Below are positions 35,616 through 43,273 of a stretch of DNA of 64,000 bases, in pieces. Each line of letters opens with the position of its first letter. Position 1 is the first letter of the stretch. The DNA comes from an uncultured Prochlorococcus sp. (GTDB taxonomy: Bacteria; Cyanobacteriota; Cyanobacteriia; PCC-6307; Cyanobiaceae), in contig CACAXN010000005.1 in assembly GCA_902536455.1 (NCBI GenBank), forward strand, positions 1-64,000, in the 5' to 3' direction. Under the pieces are notes generated by a model. The model was not told the DNA's origin and searched no databases. It saw only the letters and a program-made list of their open reading frames with translations. The position numbers and the translations under genes are program-made.

Positions 35616-36361
35616 TGAGGGAAAACACCACAATCTAAATTTATACATTGACCTGTAATTGCAGATGATTCTGCTGAAGCTAAAAACAAGACCATTTTTG
35701 CAACTTCATCTGCAATTGGCAGTCTTCCTAACGCTGATTGTGAGTTTCTGAACTTATTTAAAAAATCGTCTGGATCTGGGAATCCTGGTGCAGACTTTTC
35801 ATTTAGCGCCTTCATTAAGCCTTCAGTTTTTACAAGGACAGGGCAAATAGCATTCACTCTTATTCCTTTTGGGCCTAGTTCTTTTGCTAATGACTGAGTC
35901 AATCCATTCATCCCAAATTTAGTCGCAACGTAAGCGCTATTATTTGAACTCCCCCTTTTGCCAGCAATACTTGAAATATTAACTATAGAAGAGCCTTTTT
36001 CTAAAAAAGGAGCCGCAGACTGACAACCCCAAAAAGCCCCAAATAAGTTAACTTCAAAAATCCTTTGAATGAAAGATTCAGAAATATTTTCAATTGAGCG
36101 CCATTCAGAAAAACCTGCATTGTTCACATATAAATCAATACAATTAAAATTTTTTAGAGAAGTTTTTACTAATAAATCATGGAACTTAGGATCTGAAACA
36201 TCTCCCTTAACAAAAATCAAATTATCAGTATTACCGTCAAAAATTAATTCGCTCCTTCCACCAACGACAACAGAAAATCCATTGTTTAGCAAATGCTTAG
36301 TAATTGCTAATCCTATTCCTTTATTACCTCCAGTAATTATTGCATTTTTATTTTTGTTCAT
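35612..36361 (-). CDS. classical short-chain dehydrogenase/reductase
   Basis: 249 residues from the ATG at 36361; the upstream track start (MYDDID) lies in the previous gene's end. NAIITGGNKGIGLAI binds NAD(P), YVNNAGFSEW is the NNAG motif, SSIAGKRGSSNNSAYVATKFG contains the catalytic Ser, Tyr and Lys, and the tail ITGQCINLDCGV is typical. Oxidoreductase of a hydroxyl or keto group. It lies between another SDR and kdsB in one operon, so it probably modifies a 3-deoxy-ulosonic acid or its precursor. Confidence 0.85.
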   Translation of the reverse strand: MNKNKNAIITGGNKGIGLAITKHLLNNGFSVVVGGRSELIFDGNTDNLIFVKGDVSDPKFHDLLVKTSLKNFNCIDLYVNNAGFSEWRSIENISESFIQRIFEVNLFGAFWGCQSAAPFLEKGSSIVNISSIAGKRGSSNNSAYVATKFGMNGLTQSLAKELGPKGIRVNAICPVLVKTEGLMKALNEKSAPGFPDPDDFLNKFRNSQSALGRLPIADEVAKMVLFLASAESSAITGQCINLDCGVFPQ

Positions 36362-36363
36362 AT

Positions 36364-37152
36364 CTATATCGTCATACAAGAAAAACCACCATCAATTGCG
36401 ATTTCTGCTCCCGTAACAAAAGAGGAAGATTCAGAAGCCAACCATATAGAGCATCCAATTAATTCATCTGGAATACCGTATCTATTCATAGGTGTATGGT
36501 TAAGAATATCACTCTCTCTTTGTGGTGTTATGAAATTTCTTTTATTCCATTCTGTGGGGAAAAACCCTGGCCTTATTGCATTAACTCTGACTCCGTAGGG
36601 AGCCCACTCTCTAGCAAGATTCATAGTTAGATTTTTTATCCCTGCTTTTGCAACTGAATAAGCAAACGCTTTCGATAAGGGAGGTCCAGCTGAAGCAGAT
36701 GAAATATTAATAATAGAACCGTTTCCCTTCTCTACCATATGAACACCAAATACTTGGCAACAAAGCATAGTTCCAGTAACCTGCGAAGATAAAACATCAT
36801 TCCATTTCTCTTTTTCTATTTTAAAAAAAGGAGTTGGATCATTTATACCTGCTCCATTAATTAAAATGTCTACTGAATCATATCTTTCAATAATCTTTTT
36901 ATATGCTTCTTCAATACTTTTCTTATCACAAACATCAATTCCATATGAAAAAAATTTTTTACTTGTGATTGTTTCTATTTCTTTAGTTTTTAGTTCCGCG
37001 TTTGCAGGTCTTAAATCTAAAATCGCTAGTTCAGCGCCTGCATTTGCAAGTCCCTCCGCCATTTTGCTACAAAGATATCCTCCTCCACCTATAACAACCG
37101 CTACTTTTCCATTTAATCCAAATGTTTTATCCAGAAAATTTTTTACTTCCAT
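36364..37152 (-). CDS. classical short-chain dehydrogenase/reductase
   Basis: 262 residues. GKVAVVIGGGGYLCSKMAEGL is the cofactor motif, slightly unusual in having GGGGYLC for GGxxGIG; ILINGAGIND, ISSASAGPPLSKAFAYSVAKAG (Ser-Tyr-Lys) and FVTGAEIAIDGGF are standard. It is related to gluconate or 2-keto-3-deoxy-acid dehydrogenases. Two bases separate it from the second SDR and nine from the aldolase upstream. Two SDRs plus an aldolase next to kdsA/B/C suggest a modified ulosonic acid. Confidence 0.83.
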   Translation of the reverse strand: MEVKNFLDKTFGLNGKVAVVIGGGGYLCSKMAEGLANAGAELAILDLRPANAELKTKEIETITSKKFFSYGIDVCDKKSIEEAYKKIIERYDSVDILINGAGINDPTPFFKIEKEKWNDVLSSQVTGTMLCCQVFGVHMVEKGNGSIINISSASAGPPLSKAFAYSVAKAGIKNLTMNLAREWAPYGVRVNAIRPGFFPTEWNKRNFITPQRESDILNHTPMNRYGIPDELIGCSIWLASESSSFVTGAEIAIDGGFSCMTI

Positions 37153-37161
37153 AAATCCTTA

Positions 37162-37938
37162 TTATTTATTAGACAATATAATTCTTTTCATATCTAGAGC
37201 CCAATTTCTAAGAATAAACAAATCTGAAGACAAAATAATAAATGTATAACCATCGTTAAATAACTTATTTATAGTATTACTTTCAACTACTGATACCTGA
37301 GTCCCACAACTTTTATTATGCTTTTGACAAGCTTCAACAATTTTTTTACAAGCGTCTAAAACAATTGGGTGATCAACTTGACCAGGAAAACCATAAGAAC
37401 CAGAGAGGTCATATGGTCCAATCATAATCCCGTCAAGATCATCATTAGATACAATCTCATTAATATTATCAACGCCTTCTTTAGATTCAATCTGAGCAAT
37501 AAATATTGAATTTGCATTCCAAGCTTCTAAATACTCATCAAATGCAAGTCCATAGCCATGAGCCCTGTTAACACCGTATGTTCTTCTACCTAAAGGAGGA
37601 AACTTTAGATAACTCAGTATTTTTTCTACATCAGAATTACTATTTATCATTTGAACAATTAATCCATCAGCACCAGAATCTAAAAGTGGTTTAAAAAAAT
37701 CATTACTATGAGAAACTGGTCTTGGTAGACATGCTGTTCCATAAGCTTGAGCTCTGGCCATCAAGGATTGCGCAGAATCCAGACTAATTGGTGCATGCTC
37801 CATATCAATTCCTATAAAATCTAATCCAATCATTGAAAAAATTTCTGTAATGCCTGGATGATCAAACGAAATCCATCCCGCAAAAATTCTTTCTCTATTT
37901 CGTAACTTTATTTTTAAATTTTTTAAATTAACCGCCAT
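37162..37938 (-). CDS. HpcH/HpaI-type class II aldolase
   Basis: 258 residues. FAGWISFDHPGITEIFSMIGLDFIGIDMEHAP, LPRPVSH (for the usual VRVP), DSGADGLIVQMINS, RRTYGVNRAHGYG, IAQIESKEGVDNINEI and MIGPYDLSGSYG follow the HpaI/2-keto-3-deoxy-rhamnonate aldolase family, including the Glu and Asp that bind the metal. These enzymes make or break pyruvate-aldehyde bonds in 2-keto-3-deoxy acids. Placed among kds genes it could form or remove an ulosonic acid; the physiological direction is unknown. Cytosolic. Confidence 0.87.
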   Translation of the reverse strand: MAVNLKNLKIKLRNRERIFAGWISFDHPGITEIFSMIGLDFIGIDMEHAPISLDSAQSLMARAQAYGTACLPRPVSHSNDFFKPLLDSGADGLIVQMINSNSDVEKILSYLKFPPLGRRTYGVNRAHGYGLAFDEYLEAWNANSIFIAQIESKEGVDNINEIVSNDDLDGIMIGPYDLSGSYGFPGQVDHPIVLDACKKIVEACQKHNKSCGTQVSVVESNTINKLFNDGYTFIILSSDLFILRNWALDMKRIILSNK

Positions 37939-37967
37939 TAAATATATTTAAAAAAACTTTAAGAATT

Positions 37968-38390
37968 TTATATTAGAGCTTTGACGACAGGATGTAAATG
38001 AACAAGTCCAATAATTTTACAGTTAACATCAGTAACTGGTAAATCCCATATTTTCTTACTTTCCATTAAATCAAACGCCCTTGTAAGTTTTTCTGAAGGA
38101 TCAATTGATATGAATTTTTTTCTAGAAACATCTATCGTATCTTCCATAAATAATTGACCTAATGGTTTTTGCTCTTTCAAAAGCAATCTACGAAAATCTC
38201 CATCTGTAAAAACTCCAGTTAGAACATTTTTTGGATTTACAATACACGCTATACCAAGTTTGAATTGATTCATTTTCTCAAGAGTTTCTTTTAAAATAAG
38301 TTTCTCTTGAACTATGGGAAAACTTTCAAGATTAAGCATAATATCTTTTACAAGGATATTATTATCTTTTGTGAACATTATCTTCACCAT
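37968..38390 (-). CDS. CBS-domain pair resembling the C-terminal half of KdsD/KpsF
   Basis: 140 residues forming two CBS motifs: VKDIML...LKETLEKMNQFKLGIACIVN...LTGVFTDGDFRRLL and TIDVSRKKFISIDP...LTRAFDLMESKKIWDLPVTD...IIGLVHLHPVV. In arabinose-5-phosphate isomerases (KdsD/KpsF) such a pair follows an N-terminal SIS isomerase domain; that domain is missing here and no SIS gene is seen in the window. The frame starts 29 bases inside kdsA (or 17 from the ATG at 38378). It may be a regulatory subunit, or a split-off remnant. Kdo synthesis would need an isomerase elsewhere in the genome. Confidence 0.78.
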   Translation of the reverse strand: MVKIMFTKDNNILVKDIMLNLESFPIVQEKLILKETLEKMNQFKLGIACIVNPKNVLTGVFTDGDFRRLLLKEQKPLGQLFMEDTIDVSRKKFISIDPSEKLTRAFDLMESKKIWDLPVTDVNCKIIGLVHLHPVVKALI

Positions 38391-39234
38391 AAATATTTTG
38401 AAGTTCCATTTTTAAATTATGAAATGCCTTTGCATGTGTCAAAATAACCTCTAAATATTCTAAGTCAAGAACAGTATTAGAATCTGATAATGCTTTTGGA
38501 GGATCATCATGAACTTCCATAAATAATGCATTAATTCCGCAAGCTGCAGCGGCTCTCACTAGGTTAGGAATATACTCTCTTTGACCACCAGAAATATTTC
38601 CCATAGATGTTGGCAATTGAATTGAGTGCGTAGCGTCAAAACATACAGGATAACCTGTTGATTTCATTATTGGCAAACAAGTCATGTCATTCACGAGTTG
38701 ATTGTATCCAAAAAATGTACCCCTATCAGCCAACAAAATCTCATTGCATCCAAAAGACTCTAATTTTCTAACAGAATTTTTCATATTCCATGGACTCATA
38801 AATTGGCCTTTTTTTAGATGAATAGGTCTTCCTGTTTCAGCCGCTGCTCTCAGAATTGAAGTTTGTCTGCATAAATAAGCTGGGACTTGGACAAAATCAC
38901 AAACTTTGCCAGTATCTTTAGCCCATTCCACTTCAGAAAAATCAGAAATTACTGGTATATTAAATTCTTCTCTAACTTCACTAAGTATTTTTAGACCTCC
39001 TTCTATACCTACACCATGAAAGCTATCGGGCGCTGAACGGCAATCCTTGTCATAACAGGACTTAAAAATCCAGGGAATTTTTAATTTTGAGCATATTTTG
39101 TCTATCAAATTGGCCATCTTAAAACTATGTTCTTTAGATTCAATTGCACAAGGACCACCAATAAAAACTAAAGGTTTGTTTTCTCCTATACAAACTTTTT
39201 TAACATTTCCATAACCTACATTAATTTCCTTCAT
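38362..39234 (-). CDS. kdsA: 3-deoxy-8-phosphooctulonate synthase (KdsA)
   Basis: 290 residues. VFIGGPCAIES, FKSCYDKDCRSAPDSFHGVGIEGGLKIL, PAYLCRQTSIL, HLKKGQFMSPWNM, LADRGTFFGYNQLVNDM and FDATHSIQLP follow the family from end to end. It joins phosphoenolpyruvate and arabinose 5-phosphate to Kdo-8-phosphate. Kdo is generally not found in classical cyanobacterial LPS, so its presence in this island is notable. It could also make another 2-keto-3-deoxy sugar phosphate. The gene is followed by the overlapping CBS protein and preceded, after about 105 bases, by kdsC. Confidence 0.95.
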   Translation of the reverse strand: MKEINVGYGNVKKVCIGENKPLVFIGGPCAIESKEHSFKMANLIDKICSKLKIPWIFKSCYDKDCRSAPDSFHGVGIEGGLKILSEVREEFNIPVISDFSEVEWAKDTGKVCDFVQVPAYLCRQTSILRAAAETGRPIHLKKGQFMSPWNMKNSVRKLESFGCNEILLADRGTFFGYNQLVNDMTCLPIMKSTGYPVCFDATHSIQLPTSMGNISGGQREYIPNLVRAAAACGINALFMEVHDDPPKALSDSNTVLDLEYLEVILTHAKAFHNLKMELQNIYGEDNVHKR

Positions 39235-39339
39235 TTAAATATATATTGATTTAATTAATGATTATTTAAAAATATATTATAAGAAGCATTACTAAGTAAA
39301 ACATCACTTAATAAAGTCTAAATATGATTTTCTAATTTA

Positions 39340-39885
39340 TTAATTAGAAGTTTCAAATGGTTCTAAAGGATTAATTTGTAAAGAAGTAAGCAATTTATCT
39401 GTAAATTCTCTCACAAAACCTTTCCCTCCTGGTTTCAAACCCACCCAACAGGCTTTGTCCTTACAAGCATAATGAGCATCAGAGGGCGTCAGAAACATTC
39501 CTACTAAGGGGATAACTGGCAGATCGTTTATATCATCTCCTAAAAATACAGTTTCTAATTTACTTAAATTCAACTCTTCTTGAATTTCCTTAATAGCAAG
39601 TAATTTATTTTTTACTTTAGTTTTTACATAATGAACATCTAATGATTGAGCTCTTTTTATTATGGCTTGTCTATCACCTCCAGATATCCAAGCAATTTTA
39701 AAATTATATTTTTGCAATAGCCTAATTGCCATACCATCCTTCACATCAAATTTAATTGATTGGTTCCCATTATCATCAATATAAATACTTCCATCGGTAA
39801 GTACACCATCGACATCCATACAAATAAGTTTTAAATAAGAGCACCTTTTTTTAAAAATTTCTTTCTTATTTTCAGCATTAATCAC
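39340..39885 (-). CDS. kdsC: 3-deoxy-manno-octulosonate-8-phosphatase (KdsC), HAD superfamily
   Basis: 181 residues. LICMDVDGVLTDGSIYID carries the HAD nucleophile Asp and general acid Asp; IAWISGGDRQAII supplies motif II, VKNKLLAIKE the lysine and FLGDDINDLPVI the metal-binding motif III. Removes phosphate from Kdo-8-phosphate. It is the first gene of the leftward kds operon (kdsC, kdsA, CBS, aldolase, two SDRs, kdsB). The 187-base gap upstream is shared with the divergent fusion gene and must contain the promoter. Confidence 0.92.
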   Translation of the reverse strand: MINAENKKEIFKKRCSYLKLICMDVDGVLTDGSIYIDDNGNQSIKFDVKDGMAIRLLQKYNFKIAWISGGDRQAIIKRAQSLDVHYVKTKVKNKLLAIKEIQEELNLSKLETVFLGDDINDLPVIPLVGMFLTPSDAHYACKDKACWVGLKPGGKGFVREFTDKLLTSLQINPLEPFETSN

Positions 39886-40072
39886 TTTCTTAAAGTTCGA
39901 ATATTTTTGATATTATACTTAAAAGATTTCGCTATTAAATTTAAATATCTTTACTGAGATTTAAAAACAAGTTAAAAATAATATTAGTAATATTTGACTT
40001 AATTTTAAAATTATGATGATTAAACACTAAAATAAAAAACAATAAAAATGTTTAATCAAGAATTTTGAATCT

Positions 40073-41602
40073 ATGTTCAAAATAGAACAGTATCCATTCA
40101 AACATATTGTAGAGGACAATTTCCTAAAAAACGAAGATTTTGTGAAAATCAAAAATCGACTTCGTAAGTTAATAGACAATTCTAAATTTGAAAATAACAA
40201 AAGTGGTGTTATTTATAATCAAGCTAGAATTAGTTTCCCAGACAAAAAGGTTATAAGAGAATCATCAATATTGTCTAATAAAGAACTTCTTGATTTTTAT
40301 TCGCGATATGTCCCAAAGATGTTGAATCATTTGAAAATAATTTCGCCTAATAAGATTAATTTATTTGACACTTTTTCTTTTCAAGTAAGTAGAACTGATA
40401 AAAATATCACTTACCCTATACACGACGACTCATCGGAAAAGTTACTAAGCATAGTAATTTATCTAAGCCCACAGAATAACATTGGTACATATCTCTATCT
40501 TCCAAAATCGAATAAACCAGACAAATTAGTCGATTGGAGACCAAATAGATATCTTGCCTTCTCAAGAATAGAAGGCAAGACAAGACATTCATATCAAGGC
40601 AATAAATTAGAAAATAGATATACAATAATTTTGAATATTTTAACCTCAAAGAAAAATTATGCTCGCTGGATAGAACCAGGATATAAAGGTAAATTAGAAG
40701 CAACAAAAATATATTTAAAAGAAGTATGTTTTAAATTAAAGGAAATCTATTCATATATGATTTATAGTAAAAATTTAATCAATTCAACATCTAAGCACTT
40801 TTTACTAAGGAAATTAAACAAAAGAACTTCGTCAATAAATCGCAAGCATATAATAAATACACTTAATGATTTAAGAATAAATAAAAAAACTGATGAACTT
40901 AATTTTATAGGTTCAGGAAAATCTGCTTTGAAAGCTATTAATAAACTTGGAAATAATGATGTTATTATAGGTGGCAATTTTTCCTGCCTTCTCCCTATCT
41001 ATCACGACATTTACTTTACTGAATGGTGCGGAAAGCAGCATTATAAAATCCTTCCAAAAGTAAGAGAGATTTACTCTAAAAGATCAAAATTCATGAATCA
41101 CTTGATCATGAAAAATCTATCCAGTAAATTTAATTCTTTGCCATTAGATCAAAAATATTCACTGACTAGTAAATATCTTTATGAAGCTTCTATTCCAATT
41201 ATTTCAGAAAAGCAATTGCGTTTTTTTATTAAACAAAGTTTAAATAATAAAAATAAGTTTATTTGTCAGTCTTCTTCTTCAACAATAACTGCTATTTTTT
41301 TGGCTTATCTAGGTGGATTTAAAAAAATAAATCTATACGGAGTTGACTTTGGAGGAGGATATTTTTGGGATTCTGAAGAATTCAAAACAAACACATCTGA
41401 CATAATGATGATGCCAGATTCTCCCATAAGAGGATATAAATATGGATCAGTTAACCTTTATCCAAAACCCAAATCATCAATTCCTTCTAATCATGCAACT
41501 GAGTTAGCTATTATTCCTGTAAGCAAAATTATTGATACTTTAAAAGTGTATTTCAAAGATCATGGATTTGTAATTAACAATATTTCCCAGAAAAATAAAT
41601 AA
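40073..41602 (+). CDS. two-domain protein: 2OG-Fe(II) oxygenase-like domain fused to a sialyltransferase-like (GT42/DUF115-type) domain
   Basis: 509 residues. The first 200 have the outline of a 2OG-Fe(II) oxygenase: His117-x-Asp119 in YPIHDDSSEK, His172 in TRHSYQG and Arg182 in ENRYTIILNI. After a basic linker, residues 275-500 look like a Rossmann-type glycosyltransferase: LNFIGSGKSALKAI, VIIGGNFSCLLPIY, DIYFTEWCG, then CQSSSSTITAIFLAYLGGFKKINLYGVDFGGGYFWD. This order resembles Campylobacter Cst-type sialyltransferases (GT42) and DUF115 proteins. If right, it could transfer the CMP-nonulosonate or CMP-Kdo made in the island. The resemblance is judged by eye. It ends 41 bases before lexA, tail to tail, at the island edge. 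Confidence 0.6.
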   Translation: MFKIEQYPFKHIVEDNFLKNEDFVKIKNRLRKLIDNSKFENNKSGVIYNQARISFPDKKVIRESSILSNKELLDFYSRYVPKMLNHLKIISPNKINLFDTFSFQVSRTDKNITYPIHDDSSEKLLSIVIYLSPQNNIGTYLYLPKSNKPDKLVDWRPNRYLAFSRIEGKTRHSYQGNKLENRYTIILNILTSKKNYARWIEPGYKGKLEATKIYLKEVCFKLKEIYSYMIYSKNLINSTSKHFLLRKLNKRTSSINRKHIINTLNDLRINKKTDELNFIGSGKSALKAINKLGNNDVIIGGNFSCLLPIYHDIYFTEWCGKQHYKILPKVREIYSKRSKFMNHLIMKNLSSKFNSLPLDQKYSLTSKYLYEASIPIISEKQLRFFIKQSLNNKNKFICQSSSSTITAIFLAYLGGFKKINLYGVDFGGGYFWDSEEFKTNTSDIMMMPDSPIRGYKYGSVNLYPKPKSSIPSNHATELAIIPVSKIIDTLKVYFKDHGFVINNISQKNK

Positions 41603-41620
41603 TTTTCATTATATTGATTA

Positions 41621-41645
41621 AAAGTTATTAAACTTTAAAATTTTT
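41621..41645 (+). terminator. weak candidate terminator between the fusion gene and lexA
   Basis: A 6-bp stem (AAAGTT / AACTTT) with a 4-base loop at 41621-41636 is followed by AAAATTTTTA. AT-rich and short, so only a weak candidate; it is placed between two convergent genes. Confidence 0.25.
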
Positions 41646-42261
41646 ATAGTTTTCTCCAAACAGCTAAAAGTTTGCCTTGCAAAACAACTTCTTCAGGATT
41701 AAGAACAATTGGATCGTATGAAACATTAGCAGCTTCCAAGAAAACTTTTCCATTCCTTTTAAAAAAGTATTTCAAAGTTGTTCCCGAACCAGCTACCATC
41801 GCACTTACAATTGTTCCATTCCTTAGAGTGCATGAATCTTTAATTGGCTCCATCAAAACCATATCTCCATCTGCAATACATGCATCTATCATGGAATCTC
41901 CATTCACTGTAAGAGCAAAAACATTTTTCTTTTTTAAAACATCAGAAATATCTAAATTCTCCTGAACATCTGAATAAGTTTCAATTAAGCCACCAGCTGC
42001 GACTGAACCCATTATTGGGACCCCTTCTATAATTTGATCAACAATTTGCATAGTTCTAGCTTTGCCTTCTTGCCAAGATATATATCCTTTTTCTTGTAAG
42101 TGTTTTAAACGACTTTGAATTGGAGCGGGAGATTTAAGACCCATGGCTTTCATCATTTGCCTAATCGAAGGACTGTGTTGGAAGTCTCTCATGTAGTCCT
42201 TTATCCATGCATAAAGCTCATTTTGAGCATCCGTAAGATTATTGCCCTCAAAAGTTGCCAT
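41644..42261 (-). CDS. lexA: LexA repressor
   Basis: 205 residues. The N-terminal winged-helix DNA-binding domain ends near residue 75 (FQHSPSIRQMMKAMGLKSPAPIQSRLKHLQEKGYI), and the C-terminal S24 peptidase domain has the Ala89-Gly90 cleavage site (SVAAGGLIE), Ser123 (NGDSMIDACIADGD) and Lys164 (TTLKYFF). All elements for RecA-stimulated self-cleavage are present, so it should be an SOS-type repressor. Two LexA-like boxes lie directly before its start codon, pointing to autoregulation. First gene on the core side of the island. Confidence 0.95.
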   Translation of the reverse strand: MATFEGNNLTDAQNELYAWIKDYMRDFQHSPSIRQMMKAMGLKSPAPIQSRLKHLQEKGYISWQEGKARTMQIVDQIIEGVPIMGSVAAGGLIETYSDVQENLDISDVLKKKNVFALTVNGDSMIDACIADGDMVLMEPIKDSCTLRNGTIVSAMVAGSGTTLKYFFKRNGKVFLEAANVSYDPIVLNPEEVVLQGKLLAVWRKL

Positions 42262-42262
42262 A

Positions 42263-42292
42263 AAAACATTTGTACTCTAATACATTTGTACC
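42263..42292 (-). promoter_or_regulatory. two tandem LexA-type operator boxes before lexA
   Basis: On the minus strand AGTACAAATGTTTT (42263-42276) and GGTACAAATGTATT (42279-42292) each match 12 of 14 positions of the cyanobacterial box AGTACWNWTGTACT. They share the exact 10-mer GTACAAATGT and are spaced 16 bases apart. The nearer one ends two bases before the ATG, so bound LexA would cover the start region. Confidence 0.65.
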
Positions 42293-42318
42293 TATTAAAA
42301 AGGTAAATAGCAATCTTT

Positions 42319-43248
42319 TCATGAAAGAAGGCATGAGAGGAGAGCTTGTTGAGCATGCAGCCTATTTTCTGCTTGTTTAAAAATTCTATTTTTTTTACTT
42401 TCAAATACTTCATCAGTTATCTCTTTAGATCTGTATGCTGGGAGACAATGAAGGACAATTGCATCTTTTTCAGCCTTGCTTACTAAATCATTATTAAGAG
42501 TAAATCCATTAAAATCTTTATCTTTCTCTGCCTTTTTATTTTCTTCCCCCATAGATGACCAAACATCTGTATAAAGAACGTTTGCACCTAAAACAGCTTG
42601 ATTAAGATCATTAGTAATTTTTAATAAATTTTTATTTTTATATATTTCGTAAGCTTTTTTAATAACCACTGAGTTAGGTTCATAGCCTCTAGGGCATGCA
42701 ATTCTAACTTCTACTCCTAGTAATGCTCCACATAAAATAAGTGAATTTGCGACATTATTACCATCACCTACAAATGTTAAAATAACATCTCTAAAATCAA
42801 GAAATTCCTCTTTGATTGTTAAAAAATCAGCTAAGGCCTGGCATGGATGTTCTAAATCTGTAAGCGCATTTATAACTGGCTTAGTAGACCATTTTGCATA
42901 TTCTTCCAAATCTGAATGATCAAACGTTCTAATTGCAATAATATCGCAATATCTACTCAGAACTCTTGCAGTATCTTTAATTAGCTCTCCTCTTCCTATT
43001 TGTGATGTTGTAGGATTAAGGTCAATAGTTGTTCCACCTAGTTTAGACATCGCAACTTGAAAACTAACTCTCGTACGTGTTGAAGACTTATCAAAAATTA
43101 AACCTAAAACTTTATTACCAAGATCAATATTTATTTTTTTGTTTTTAAAATCACTAGCAAGCTCTAAAATATGCAAAACTTCTTCAGTGGTTATATCCAA
43201 GCTTGATAGGAAATTTTTTTTAGCAAGCTTTTTGGGTTTTAGCATCAA
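42319..43248 (-). CDS. argF: ornithine carbamoyltransferase
   Basis: 309 residues. The carbamoyl-phosphate site SSTRTRVSFQVAM, the HPCQALADF motif and the ornithine-site HCLPAYR are intact. Catalyses citrulline formation in arginine synthesis as a cytosolic trimer. It lies between ftsH and lexA on the same strand, 25 bases after ftsH ... argF being downstream of lexA's promoter side only; the 57-base gap to lexA carries the LexA boxes. No regulatory Arg box was recognised. Confidence 0.96.
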   Translation of the reverse strand: MMLKPKKLAKKNFLSSLDITTEEVLHILELASDFKNKKINIDLGNKVLGLIFDKSSTRTRVSFQVAMSKLGGTTIDLNPTTSQIGRGELIKDTARVLSRYCDIIAIRTFDHSDLEEYAKWSTKPVINALTDLEHPCQALADFLTIKEEFLDFRDVILTFVGDGNNVANSLILCGALLGVEVRIACPRGYEPNSVVIKKAYEIYKNKNLLKITNDLNQAVLGANVLYTDVWSSMGEENKKAEKDKDFNGFTLNNDLVSKAEKDAIVLHCLPAYRSKEITDEVFESKKNRIFKQAENRLHAQQALLSCLLS

Positions 43249-43273
43249 TATTTCTAGATAGATCTAGATTGTA

